64,000 nucleotides of DNA from Halichondria panicea (Eukaryota > Porifera > Demospongiae > Suberitida > Halichondriidae), in contig NC_087380.1 in assembly GCF_963675165.1 (NCBI RefSeq), positions 4,269,803 through 4,333,802 on the forward strand, read 5' to 3'. The first letter of the stretch is position 1, and the number at the start of each line of letters is the position of its first letter. Shown in pieces: positions 26,501 to 64,000 of the stretch. A program made the translations under genes and the position numbers. The notes under the pieces are model-generated. The model was not told the origin of the DNA. It ran no database searches and saw only the letters and a list, made by a program, of their open reading frames with translations.

Positions 26501-28980
26501 ACATGGATTAAGAGCACACAGATCGATATCAGTCTCACATCTATCCCCGGAGTAGCCTGGGAGACACTCACAAGCAAAACTGTTTATCATGTCTACACAA
26601 GTACCATTATTGAAGCAAGGGAAGCCCATGCATTCATCAATCTCAATCTCACACTGAGACCCAGTAAAACCAGCAGGGCAGTCACAACTGAGCAAACGTG
26701 TACTATTAGCCGTGATTACTCTGCATATTCCATTGTTTAAGCAGCTATCTTCTTCAGGTGTGCATTCGGTTTGAAATTCACAAAGTATTCCTGCAAATCC
26801 TTGAACACATTCGCATCTGAAGCTATTGAGCTCATCCACACAGCTACCATTGTTTTGGCAAACCACTGATGAGCAATCGTTGATATTAATGTCACAATTT
26901 TCACCAGTATGACCTTCCAAGCATGAGCAAGTATAACCATTCACAAGATCATTACAAGTTCCATTAACACATGGTTGACCAGCACAATCATCAATGTTTG
27001 TCTGACACTGACGTCCAGTGTACCCAGCAGGGCAATCGCACATGAATGTGAATACACCGTGAGTGCAGTTACCATTTATGCAAGGACCTTCAAAGCATGC
27101 ATCTGTGTGGGAACATATTATAGATGGTATAAACTAGGAACACAAAACTCAATCCTGCTACATATACATTACAGCTTCTTAGGTGGTTTCCATTGCAATG
27201 GTATCACGAAAATAATGAGGAACGTGATTCAAACACACAACCTTCTGATCTGGAGTCACATGGGCTACATTAATTGTGCCACAGAGTCAGCTACAACATG
27301 ACATGGTTAGAGCAGCACAGTTACAATGTACTGCATAGCGCCAAATTTTCGAAGACCGGATTTTATTTTCGAGGATAGCCCCTTACACTATACCGGAAGT
27401 ATACATGATTTTAAATTCCAAGTCGCATAATTTTGAGGTTCAGGTTAATCCACGAAAACTGCAAACATTATATATATGTGCCTTGAAAATTTGTGCTAGA
27501 TAAAAATTATGGTAAATTCCTTCTACTTGTTTGAAACTATTTAGTATGAATTTTTTATTAGTGCAACATTTCAAATGCCACCCAAAACAGGAATGAATAT
27601 ATACACAGAAACTATAACCACATTCATGGACATGACCACCCAATGTGCATGCATTGCCATGGCTGTCATTAATTAAAGTGATATAGAAGCAAACTAGGCA
27701 ATTAAGAAAGTGATTTGCAATTCAATAAACTAAGGCGAAATATTTATGATTGGAGCGTCACCAGTATACTATATCAGTGGCGGATCCAGTGCAGGGCACA
27801 AGGGGCATGTGCCCCCCCCTTTCTGACCAGCTCGAATAAAACTAGCTCACGAAGTGGGTGTGGCTTAGAGCAGCCAGGAGCAGCAATCATGCAGAATAGC
27901 AGACAATCTCTAGTTGTAGACTTTTGAAGCTGAAGAGCAAGATGATTTCATCCATTTCTGCTATCTCCTGCTACTATGTATGTGTCATACTGCCATCAAT
28001 CAATCCATGATCAGAAAAGCTACACTGATTGGGCTTTAAAAAAACTGTTGACCTTTTTTTTAGTAAACATTTTCTTCAAACTGCCCCCCTTTTCAAAATT
28101 CCTGGATCCACCCCTATATATTATATAGGCCACCAGTTGGTTGCAAGAATAAAGTCTTCTACCCCCCCCCCCCCCAATTAAATTCTGCACTCTGTGTAGT
28201 CAGAATCAAAAATTTTAACTATAAGTGTGCATGGTCTATGTAGATCATACTGAGTGACTCTACGACCAGTGACCATGAACAGGTCACCCATATATATAGT
28301 AACTTAAAGCACAATTAACTTGCAGATCTATGCTATAATTATGAGTTGTAACTTTAGCTACTGGTACTCATTATGCTACTCAAAAGCTTCTAGTGATCAC
28401 CGAAGCTTGCTCACCTGAACATGTGTCGGCGATATCAATACAGCAGTCACCCCTAGAGTAGCATTGGTGGTCACATGAACATCCCGAAGCTAATTGACAG
28501 CCGTTAAAAAAACAGCAACCAGTGAACCCAGCATCTCCACAAGAGAGGTCGTCAGCTGCTTGAACTTGACCTGTGGAAGGACCAACATAATTTGGAATAT
28601 CTGCACGACTGTTGCCATGTTGCAAGAAGTAATACATCTACTTTACAAGCTAAGGCTATTGCAGCAAGGTGAACGAGCTCCTTGGTGAGGAATACTGAGG
28701 AATACTATGACACCACCAGTATGCAGTCAATCACTGCTGTGCTGTACCCATACAAGTAGGTGAGGAGATGGCTTAGTGGATAGGTATATAGACACTCCTT
28801 GGCCCTCTAATTACCGCAGATGCCTCAATCTTAGGGCAAATGTTTGAGACCCTCCCCCTTTTAGTTTATGTATGCAAAAAACAGCAATATTATTTTCTTA
28901 CCTCTCACAACTATTGCAGCTGCAAATAAGCAAAACAGTACCAGTGCTAAATATCTCAAAGGCGCTTTTCTTCTCTCCAT
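14542..28980 (-). CDS. Giant secreted EGF/laminin-G protein, eyes-shut-like
   Basis: Thirteen exons join in phase to about 3,771 aa: 28902-28980, 28415-28600, 20194-27102, 19432-20055, 18332-19081, 17437-18216, 16889-17352, 16425-16602, 15475-16339, 15337-15421, 15157-15212, 14837-15039, 14542-14678. Exon 1 is a signal peptide (MERRK, then a hydrophobic run). Exon 2 encodes a ten-cysteine somatomedin-B-like module ending in a CxCDxxC...DCC pattern. The 6.9-kb exon 3 encodes about 60 EGF repeats, many calcium-binding (DIDEC/NIDDC starts) and some with a CxSxPC O-glucosylation motif. The rest alternates laminin-G domains (about five) with EGFs and ends in a laminin-G followed by PCNS-stop. There is no transmembrane segment, so it should act in extracellular matrix or apical lumen. 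EGF runs followed by alternating LamG/EGF match EYS/spacemaker better than Crumbs or Notch; one-to-one orthology is not shown. Upstream in-frame methionines exist at the start. Confidence 0.88.
20745..23995 (-). repeat. Tandem 564-bp (188-aa, five-EGF) coding repeats
   Basis: Within exon 3 of the giant EGF gene, a block of five EGF modules repeats with a period of exactly 564 bp (landmarks near 21224, 21788, 22352, 22916 and 23480). Each unit carries modules starting CVGVDCNNGTC, CANITCLNDGVC, CVGINCNNGQC, CIGAPCMNNATC and CEGIDCLNGGTC. Five copies are nearly identical at DNA level, including silent sites; the block nearest 20745-21200 is more diverged. The pattern indicates recent unequal crossing-over or gene conversion. 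Confidence 0.92.
27331..27502. mobile_element. CCGTATAG-type MITE, strongly decayed
   Basis: The left end CTGCATAGCGCCAAATTTTCGA and right end CCTTGAAAATTTGTGCTAGA are recognisable as the family's inverted termini. It lies in intron 2 of the eyes-shut-like gene and has no coding capacity. Confidence 0.6.
27775..28115. mobile_element. hAT-like non-autonomous element
   Basis: The termini are CAGTGGCGGATCCAG at left and CTGGATCCACCCC at right, imperfect inverted repeats of the type common in hAT MITEs, enclosing about 340 bp with no transposase. A clear 8-bp target duplication is not visible in the AT-rich flanks. It sits in intron 2 of the eyes-shut-like gene, next to a poly-C run near 28161-28174. 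Confidence 0.6.
28757..28866 (+). repeat. tRNA-derived SINE-like fragment
   Basis: GATGGCTTAGTGGATAGG resembles a Pol III A box and TGTTTGAGACCC a B box, with a TTTT run just after. Spacing of about 75 bases fits a tRNA head with a long variable region, but the stems do not pair, so I do not call a functional tRNA. It is in intron 1 of the eyes-shut-like gene. Confidence 0.4.
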
Positions 28981-29216
28981 TATACAGCACCCTAAGTCAC
29001 ACATAGAATTGGTTAAATCTTGCAGAGAACTAAGACTAGCTACTCCCACTTTCCCAGCTACGCCCACTTTCTCTGGCATCAACCTATGAATCGAGTCTAA
29101 AATCGTTTTCCTAATAATTATCATACCAACACGTCTAAGTACTTATAGACTAGTATATCAATGATGAGATAAAAGTTGTCGAAACAGAACAGAACAGACA
29201 CATGCAAGAGAACTGA

Positions 29217-30106
29217 TTAAAAGTTTCCACTTGACCAGTCCCACTCATCTTCATGGCCAAAGAACACGAAGTATGAGTAAACAGTTCCGAAGGCAAAGAT
29301 GTTGGCACCTGCTATCATTGCTCCAGCTGCCGGTTGTATCTGAAAAGGAAAACATTCGATATAGCAATTATACTGATAACATGAATAGTGGGGCAAAACT
29401 GTGACAGGGTTAATGTGCTATAAGTACAGTAGGAATTATTATCATTGAATGAAGTCGCACCGTGATCATGTTAATGGCAATGAAGGTAGAAAACTTTCTG
29501 ATTCCAGTACAATATTATACTGGCTAGTAATTGGTGACGAAAAAGGAACTCTAAAAAACCTCCCTAAGAAAACCTACCACACTCTGCCTTGCTAGTACCA
29601 GTGGTAGGCCAAAGCCTGATACCACTATACATGCTGACAGGAAATAACTAATGTCCAACAGAATGGAGAGACTCTCAGAGGAGAAAGCATCTCGACTCTT
29701 ACAACACCGAGCGAGTCCCAGTGGGATTGGAGACATCATATATAGCAGTACTGTGAGGGGCAATGACATAGTAATCATGTGACATGACAGCATGCCAAAA
29801 AGTAAATACCCATAAACATAAAACCATACACCTTCATTAAAAGTACGGAACATTCACACTCACTCACACTCTATTGCATGCTGTAGATATGGAGGTCGTA
29901 CAAAATGGACTCGTATATACTTTTGAACACAAGCTCATTGGTGATTGAGCATGTGATGGTCACTCAAAATTGTCAACCGCACTAACAAACTTACTCATGA
30001 ATACTCCCCACCAATTGTAGCCGAGAAGGCCTGGTTTTTCTCCAGGGAAAGTTACCGCACAGCCAACAAATAATAACAACACACCAATGGCTGCTGTAAA
30101 TGCCAT
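29217..30106 (-). CDS. LEPROT: Endospanin / leptin receptor overlapping transcript-like protein
   Basis: Three coding exons (29995-30106, 29578-29750, 29217-29339) join in phase to 135 aa, close to the 131 aa of vertebrate LEPROT/LEPROTL1. These are four-pass proteins of Golgi and endosomes that limit surface delivery of receptors; yeast Vps55 is the distant homologue. Recognisable family motifs are GCAVTF in TM1, MMSPIPL at the start of TM2, ACIVVSGFGLPLVLAR in TM3 and the acidic FFGHEDEWDW tail. ATG at 30106 is chosen because it opens TM1 directly as in the family. An acceptor at about 30116 implies an intron in the 5' UTR. The gene is head-to-head with PRMT3. Confidence 0.93.
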
Positions 30107-30459
30107 GGTAATCAATCTGTAACAGAAAAAGTATGACAGCTTGAAGACTCTATCTTCTAAGGACTCAAACAAGCAACAGAACCTACGTGGCAAGAGTTTT
30201 GTTACACTCCATCTCGTTGATCCACACCAGAATAAGTAGAAGTAACAATATCTTGAGAACAACAAAACACCAGAATTGATGACTCAGCAAGATGTCACAC
30301 ACAACATGACCTTCGGACCTAGTTCTCCCACCCAACAGCCACGTGGAGTCCAGGTAGCTAGCTAGCTATACCTAAATTTCTACGTACGTAGAACTTTTGT
30401 GCTATTCTCGGAAGTCTTGGGAAAGCTGCTCATCTCTACATGCAGCATCTGCTTTTACA
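30107..30459. promoter_or_regulatory. Bidirectional promoter region, LEPROT/PRMT3
   Basis: Only 353 bases separate the LEPROT start codon (minus) from the PRMT3 start codon (plus). Both promoters and 5' UTRs must lie here, including a likely LEPROT 5'-UTR intron. A TAGCTAGC run occurs near 30357-30368. No TATA box at a convincing distance is apparent. Confidence 0.5.
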
Positions 30460-44565
<14,106 letters not shown>

Positions 44566-44818
44566 TTCTCCGGATATATATAAGCACTTTATACGATAGC
44601 TATGTATTTAACTTTAACAGATTTTCTGTGCCAGCCCATTGATTTTTCTGTTCTTGATAACAAATGTGCAAGAGTCATGCAGTTTAACATCACATTTATA
44701 TTATCAAAATTAGTTTCGCATATATAGCTCGGTCATGTAAAAGTATAATTTATGTGTTAAAAAAGTATTTTTCTATTACAGTAGCTATACGGTCCATGCA
44801 ATGGGTTCAAGGTCTCAG

Positions 44819-46025
44819 TCACATACTCCATATGCAGCCAACAGCCATGATCAGTAGAACAAGTGTGGACACTTGTGTTACAGAAGCACCATTTCCTATA
44901 ATTATACAAAAACACGCCATTTATATATGCATGTTGATAAGTACAGGTGTATCTGTGATTAAATTCTGAACCTATATTCGGTAAACCACGCCTACATTTT
45001 CGTGGTTAAAATTTTTGTCAAGGTCAGTTTGCCCACGAAAAACAAAATTACTGTGTGCGGCTTGCTCTAAATGTTGCTCCTTAATTTTGATTTTGTATTG
45101 CCTCAGCATGTCCAAGTTATTTCTCAAACCCCTGGTATATTATTTATACACTTACCAGTTGTACAATTCACACCAGCATCTAAGTTGTGAGTGCAACCCT
45201 CGACATGTGTAGCTCGGGAACAGTCAGCCAATTGATTTTCATCTCCGGTGCACTGAACATCGTCAAACACTATTGGAACTTCAGCGGGCAATGGCATCGA
45301 GTTGATGCTTAGAACCATGGGAGCTACAAGTAAATGTTCATGTCAATAATGATCACTGAAACGTATATTAAACTATGCATAATTATGTTTGTTGTGGTTC
45401 TATATTAGCATATTTGTGGACTGGTATTTAATTATATGGCTAGCTCTATGCATGATGTTCAGAATCAAGGAAAACCCACTAAAGAAACAACAACTTTTCC
45501 CCCCTGTATCTACATGTATATGTGAATCTGCTCACGCAGGAAAAAAGGCAATATCGTACTTGAAGTTTCCAGCCCAAGTTGTTGACACACAATACTTGCA
45601 TCCCTGTTGTCCCGGCTAGTGCCACAAACAGTACCCCATCGACCACCAACACAAATCTCCACAAGACCCTCTGTTGCATTGTTCCCCATGGTATCTAGAA
45701 TCCGCACTTGATTGTTCTCACATTCTGTGTCAATTGCATATGTATGACTGTCTTATTTATTACATATACTGGACCATACAGAGGCAATATAGAAGTTCTA
45801 TTCTAAGAGTCAGAAATTTCTAGGAGGAATTTTCCTTCGAATAGTCTTAGCTATTCATGCTGCCATGGCTATAAACTTAAACACTGACACATACATGACT
45901 CTGTTTACCTGTTTGCTGTATACAGATTAGACCGACTTCTTCTGTTGGGATGTCATTGTGAGTGCAGTTGAGAATATTCGTTTCATTTCCAATACATGCA
46001 ACATTGGAAATTGCATTGGACTCGA
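44819..46025 (-). CDS. SRCR-domain surface protein with GPI-signal-like tail (5' end not found)
   Basis: Four phase-1 exons join: 45909-46025, 45560-45724, 45156-45323, 44819-44895 (about 174 aa). The first encodes the second half of an SRCR domain (VACIGNE, LNCTHND, GLICIQQ). The next two form a complete SRCR domain (VEICVGGRWGTVCGT, VCQQLG, then DDVQCTGDENQLADC, VNCTTG). The last exon encodes NGASVTQVSTLVLLIMAVG and ends ...CIWSM, a small-residue site plus hydrophobic C-terminus with no basic cytoplasmic tail, typical of a GPI-anchor signal. SRCR domains bind proteins and microbial ligands outside the cell. The first half of the upstream SRCR and a signal peptide were not found. The gene is tail-to-tail with PRMT3 (254 bases between stops). 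Confidence 0.82.
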
Positions 46026-46473
46026 CTCAAAGAAGACGTAAGGTACAGCAACTGTGTAGAAAAATTGATTACAGCATGAGTGTCATACTTTACGCAGCTT
46101 GTGCAACTGTTAATGTGAATTAAGTGTGTTGCAGCTTGCATTAGGATGCATACACTAATCTTTCCAAAAACCATGTGAAAAATTGCTAGGATTGGCTGGG
46201 GAAAGAACCACTTTGAGTTTGAATGCAGCAAAATTAATGCATCATTATTAGTAGCTTTATGTTATGTATAGCTTTGGCATCAGCACCCGCGGTGCTTTCA
46301 TTTACACGGCTTCCCAAGATAGGTGTCGTGTTTCAAGTACATGGGAGGCCTATATGGTGCATGGCCAGTTCATAGCATTAATAGCATATCTGAGAATGGA
46401 GACCTGAATAAAAATAAAAGGAGCTTTCAAGTTTTTTTCATGTATAGCACTGGCACTAGATCTATACCGTATA

Positions 46474-46904
46474 CAGTAGACTCTCGTTAATCTGGTCACC
46501 CTTGGGACCATGCAGCTTGGCCGGAATAGCGAGGTGGCTGCAGCTCAGGAAATAGCCGCGGCTTAGAAACGACCTTACCTCGAATCTAATGACTACTTTT
46601 GCGGTTCTTGTCCCGAGGATAATGTAGGATAATGAATCATTCTGTTCTCTATTTAAGTGTAATCCGATTTTATTTGCTAAACCACACCCAAAACGTCATA
46701 TCCGGCCGTAATATACGTATAAAATTACATTGAAAACCTTGTTTGGGACAGCCAGCACTGGCCGGTTAACGGAATAGCGAGTGGCCGTGCTTCAGGGTGA
46801 GTTTTGTGCAGTAAACATATAGCTAGCATTCCGTGCCAAGCCAAATGGTCGGTATATCGAGGTGGCCCCGTACTTCAGAGAGCCGGAATAGTGAGAGTCT
46901 ACTG
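46474..46904. mobile_element. pogo/Tigger-like MITE, copy B
   Basis: The 431-bp element starts CAGTAGACTCTCGTTAATCT and ends GGAATAGTGAGAGTCTACTG, with TA directly on each side. The CAG...CTG termini and TA duplication are typical of pogo/Tigger DNA transposons. The interior matches copy A at 40279-40673. There is no transposase. Confidence 0.88.
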
Positions 46905-47132
46905 TATACTAAGCACCACTTTTAATAAATTATTACGTTTGCGTGACTAGTGTATACTCCAGAAGGAGGCGAAAGGATACACTTGACCTTATAGGCACTA
47001 ACAAAAGTGCATGAAGGTGAATAAATTACTTCATACAACCCATTGTTGTGGAGCATGTCATACTATGTGTGTAAAACGCCCACATCTCAAGTGGCTCTAC
47101 GTTAATTATATGTTGCGCAAGCACATGCGGTA

Positions 47133-47319
47133 CCTTATGTAGCGGGTATAATTATTTCGAGGGTATTGTGTTTTTCGCTGATTACGCAACATTTATACCC
47201 ACGAATGTGCATTCATGCATGCGCCAACATGTATGCAAAAAAGTTGATTGTCTATGAAAATTAATTCTGCAAAATCTTTCTAACAGTTTATACCCTCGAA
47301 ATATACCCGCTATTACGGT
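47133..47319. mobile_element. CCGTATAG-type MITE variant
   Basis: The left end is CCTTATGTAGCGGGTATAAT and the right end TCGAAATATACCCGCTATTACGG, with inverted TTCGAGGGTA / TACCCTCGAA inside. It is a subfamily with GGGTATA instead of GGGTAATTTTC. Confidence 0.7.
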
Positions 47320-48746
47320 GTTGTACACGCCCATTCATGTGACGGAAACATTTTATATTTGCTGTGTGTTGGGCGTATCTTCTGAAGATATGTTTGTAGA
47401 AAGAAAAAATCCTTTCCACGAATGTTACTTATTACTAATTTTATTAGTGTACTTTAATAGTCAGCCAGACAAAGCATGCACTAAAATATGGCATTATTTC
47501 TGTACGCTATCATTTTTGGACTATCATAGCACACATACATACATACACATCCCAACAGTCTGCCAATTACAACCTATAATGATTGTAATAATCAATAACT
47601 CTGTAGGTGTCCTGCTGTTTTGGTCAATTATACAGAAAATGAAAACGCAATTTTGCCTGAGGCTATAATCAGCTCAAGCAATTAGCCACTGATTACACTC
47701 GGCAAAAACATACGACGTGGGCGGATAATTATTGGACTAATTGCTAGAGCTGCACCGCGCCTGTTGTACCTTTTCTGTAATTAATGTGTTGCACTATGCT
47801 ACTGTTTACACAAGAATACATAACTATGGCAACCATATATATAATGGCAATGGTTATGCGTATAGCGCTAAGATACAGACTGTGCAACTCAACCATGCAG
47901 GCACGGAGATGCATGATAAACATAGTATATAGAGGAACATCTTCATCGCCAAAACAGACTAGACACACCAAATATGATACTATAAAGCACCAATAATACT
48001 TACATAGCTACCTAATTACATTTCTATAGCCAGTAAGCTCTATAGCTACACTACAGTGACACTCTATAGCTACTTGATAGGTCAGCTGCATCAATAATGC
48101 CTCCATGTCTCACAAATCGTAATTATGTTATTAGATACCTCAGAGTAGATCCCCCCCCACAATTGTGTTTTCAAGTTTCACCTTGTAAAACGTATTTCCT
48201 TGTTTACATAAACTTTGACAGGTTAGTATTGAGCACACTTCCGGCTCTCTCCAAATGTATTACATGCGTAGGTATTCCCACTATCATCAATGGGTAAGCA
48301 ACTTCCTGCAGTTAAATTTGATATTGCAGTCCCTGGCTTTTGGCTCTAGTGATCCAATGATAATAAGCCCTCCACATGCAGTCAAAAGTACGGTTAGATT
48401 CTTCTAAATGTTTTTTTATTAATTAATACGTATGTATGTATAGCAGATGTGACTTCTTTTATCTTTGGCACAATACCTATACGTTATGATGTATGCATGG
48501 GTGCATCAACGGGATTGCCAGTGCATGTGCATTGACTCCATTGAGTGTACATAATTATGCACATGATGATTATTATACTATTTATTCAGCTTACCTCGAA
48601 TTAAGTGGTATACACACACTTAGCTATAGTTTAGTGTTGTTATAAAGGTTTTATTGCTGATCATAAAAAAATTATGAAGCAGTTTAAAACGTGTCAAGCT
48701 AGCTAGCTTCAAGCTGCATTTTTAATGACTTGAATGATGATGAATC

Positions 48747-48884
48747 ATAATAAAAAAAAGTGTGCAATAAAAACTTACTGAACTTATTGCACACTTAACT
48801 GTGCAATAGGACATAAGTACAGTCACATGGCTGCAATTGATAAATGTCATTGGCTTGGTCATGCAGTGATCAGCAATAATCCCT
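48747..48884. repeat. Dispersed repeat, copy 2
   Basis: It matches the repeat at 601-731 in motif order: AAAAGTGTGCAATAA, hairpin partner TTATTGCACACTT, CAGTCACATGG and CAGTGATCAGCA. It lies about 150 bases upstream of the DUF4430 gene. Confidence 0.5.
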
Positions 48885-49037
48885 GACATTGCACTAAAGA
48901 TTACAGGAAATGAATAATTATATACCACAATTGGCTATATAAATGGGGACAAATGCAATCAAATATTGTAGAAATTACGCTAAATCCTTTCTGAGTTCTA
49001 CCCAAATCCAAATTTGTTAACCTGTGCCATTTGTACC

Positions 49038-49536
49038 ATGGAGAGAAAAATTCTACTTTTAGCAACCATGTCTCTATTTGGATTGGTACGTAAGACAAAA
49101 CTGATTGTGTAAACTATTTCAGCATGCATACAATGTCATGCAGATTGGGATTGCAGAGAGTTTTAGGACAGTCAAGTATCAGGTACAGTTTCCTGATCCA
49201 ATTTGCCTACAACAAGGTGATTCTCTGGTGTCCTCGACAGTAGTCCGAATCGGAGCAGGTGGTACTGCTTTGGATGTGATGATTGCTGCTGCAGACAAAC
49301 GTAGCGCGCTTAACTTCAAATCAACATACTTTGGCAACAGTGGATATTTTATTACTCAGATTGGTAGTACTGCAAATAACGCTTCCATTGGTACTGGTTG
49401 TTTCTGGTCTTTTTACTATAAGATCCCTGGCCTGGATGAAACTAGATCCTCACTTGGAGTCTCCAATGTGGTTATTCCAGGAGATGGTTGGATTGTTATC
49501 TGGCGATACGAGCAGTTTCAGCACTCGGAAAAGTAG
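49038..49536 (+). CDS. Small secreted DUF4430 (transcobalamin C-terminal-like) protein
   Basis: Two exons (49038-49085, 49123-49536) join in phase to 153 aa. Exon 1 is nearly all signal peptide (MERKILLLATMSLFGL). The rest resembles the DUF4430 domain that forms the C-terminal beta-rich part of transcobalamin and intrinsic factor: TALDVMIAAAD, then YFGNSGYFITQIG, GCFWSFYY, and the closing PGDGWIVIWRYE. In vertebrate cobalamin carriers this domain closes over the vitamin together with an alpha/alpha barrel; that barrel is absent here, so the protein is a stand-alone domain and its ligand is unknown. The intron is only 37 bases. Family assignment is by motif memory, not by search. Confidence 0.75.
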
Positions 49537-50906
49537 TTACTTATAAGTGGCTGAGTGGCGAGAACACGTAATTTGAACTTAGACTTAAAGTTAGCACTTC
49601 ATTGACAATGAATGATTTATACGTTATTTTTATTTTTTAATCTATCGTGTTAACTAAAAGTGGTTCATGTATCAGGCGAATCATAATTGAGGGAACAGAA
49701 CTGATCATTGTGTGGTGTATGTGCCGTATCGTTCAGGCTGTACTATATTTTCAGCAACAGAAATCAGTGAATTTGTGCGAGCTGGATGGACGAGCTGGAG
49801 AGCTGTGCATGATCGAGAGACACTCGTTGACGGCTTTAAAACAATGAAAGACGACTGTAAAACTTTAACAGTAGCTTGCGCTTAGAGCTTGTGAAACGCT
49901 TCTTGAAGATACTAGAAATTAAGAACAGACAGGATATTTTTCGACATTGAACAAATGCAGTATACCTAAGGCTAAGCTTACATCTCTCTAGCATTCCAAT
50001 TCTTTGCCATAATTATAATCCACCATCAAAAATTAAATAAGGATCGAGATTTTCTTCCAGGAAATGATCTGCGAAGTCACAATAATAGCTTCTAATCTAG
50101 TGCACCCCACGCAAAATGTAAGACTTCCATTTTGCGGTCCGCATGCAACAGTAAGTGTTAAAACGAAAATGAGTACTGCCCTTTGCAGCTCACTTGGAAG
50201 TTTGGGGCAAATCATTGAACCTCTTGATAAGTGTAACAGTTTACAATAGATATAGCTTATTATGTGGCAGACTGGTTTAGCATCAGGCTGTTTCTCAGTT
50301 ATCAATTAATTTTAATAGATCGTTTTAAACGAACAGGCAGTGTATATCATAATCAAGCTACCCCTATAGAGCCCATACTTTCCACAAACATGACGAATAT
50401 CTACTGCATGATACTTTGCGATTACTTGCAGAAAATCCCAGAGTGAAATCAGAAAGAAGCTGAATAAGGTCACTGGGGTAATTATGCCTGGTATATGGTA
50501 CTGTATGGTGTGTTTGTGAAGCCTTGAATCCAGGCCAATTAAAATACGTATTTTCTAGTGTGTGTAGCCACGAATTAAATTTTAATCGGCCTAGATTCGA
50601 GGCTATAGTGTATACCATGCATGTAAACTGCTACAGTAGTTGTCAAGGATCAATGAAGTGCAAGTAAGAGTTTCTATAGGCTTCTAGTCATGTTTCTATG
50701 CGTAGATTTTGGCGTCAAATTCTGTTGACTGCATAGCTTCTAGGTTTACTGATGCTGTTCTACTCACGCTAAAATTTGCGTGAGTGTAAAATGTATGTAA
50801 CCGTGTTAGATGCACTAAACACTTACTTGGGAGTGCAAACCATTTCACACGTACACACAAACAAGGCTAAGAAATTAAAAAACAACAAAACTAACAGGAA
50901 AACAGG
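49537..50906. other. Intergenic spacer between DUF4430 and USP24 genes
   Basis: The genes converge, so this holds both 3' UTRs. A small hairpin lies at about 50520-50605 (CCTTGAATCCAGGCCAATTA pairing with TAATCGGCCTAGATTCGAGG). Sequence near 50640-50760 (TTTCTATAGGCTTCTAG) is related to the 876-bp insertion at 33015-33890. No coding exon is seen. Confidence 0.5.

Positions 50907-64000
<13,094 letters not shown>

Larger units (their letters stand above)
46026..49037. other. Intergenic / unresolved 5' region of the SRCR gene
   Basis: About 3 kb without a supported exon. It contains the second pogo-like MITE (46474-46904), a CCGTATAG-type MITE (47133-47319) and the second copy of the dispersed repeat (48747-48884). 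The 5' exons of the SRCR gene are expected on the minus strand, but no WGTVC-type motif was found. Short open frames here have no recognisable similarity. Confidence 0.5.

Noticed and set aside
14542-28980. Notch or Crumbs identity for the EGF giant
   Set aside because: There are no LNR, ankyrin or transmembrane segments as in Notch, and no C-terminal transmembrane/ERLI tail as in Crumbs; the protein ends in a laminin-G domain.
47318-47668. 116-codon plus-strand frame
   Set aside because: It has no signal, domain or splice context and starts inside the end of a MITE; judged chance.
48097-48297. Short frames between the SRCR and DUF4430 genes
   Set aside because: Low-complexity, no recognisable similarity, and no supporting splice sites.

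Overview
The window is nuclear DNA from an animal. Genes are rich in spliceosomal introns, introns start GT and end AG (one GC-AG exception), and the recognisable proteins are animal families: senataxin, an eyes-shut-like EGF/laminin-G protein, endospanin (LEPROT), PRMT3, iduronate-2-sulfatase, SRCR, a transcobalamin-type DUF4430 protein and USP24. AT-rich sequence, short introns, whole genes nested in introns and many small palindromic elements suggest an early-branching animal such as a demosponge. That placement is inference; the sequence alone does not prove it.

Layout, left to right. 1-1625 is repeat-rich and holds no exon I can support. 1626-13898 (minus) is senataxin, 18 exons, with the extreme C-terminus off the left side or unrecognised; intron 2 carries a tRNA-Cys(GCA) on the plus strand and a decayed tRNA-Cys-like copy. 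14542-28980 (minus) is a 13-exon secreted giant (about 3,771 aa): signal peptide, somatomedin-B-like module, about 60 EGF repeats, then laminin-G domains alternating with EGFs. 29217-30106 (minus) is LEPROT, head-to-head with PRMT3 (plus, 30460-44565, 11 exons). PRMT3 introns contain an intronless iduronate-2-sulfatase gene and an Ig-domain receptor gene, both antisense, plus several foldback elements. 44819-46025 (minus) is an SRCR protein with a GPI-signal-like tail, 5' end not found. 49038-49536 (plus) is a small secreted DUF4430 protein. 50907 to the right edge (minus) is USP24, 29 exons seen, with a plus-strand type II membrane protein gene nested in one intron.

The exon models were built by reading splice sites and checking that phases join. 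Coding totals for the eyes-shut-like gene (11,316 nt), PRMT3 (1,524), LEPROT (408) and the USP24 part (4,737) are all divisible by three, which supports them. Two joints remain open: one senataxin acceptor and one junction in the Ig receptor.

The genes do not form one pathway. Linking themes are chromatin/RNA and protein housekeeping (senataxin, PRMT3, USP24), endolysosomal function (LEPROT, sulfatase) and cell-surface/extracellular proteins. Two nested genes encode apparently unrelated single-pass membrane proteins whose cytoplasmic parts are rich in tyrosine motifs. The repeat fraction is informative: an 'empty site' preserved in the partner arm of an inverted repeat shows that the common CCGTATAGCG palindrome is a mobile element with TA target duplication.
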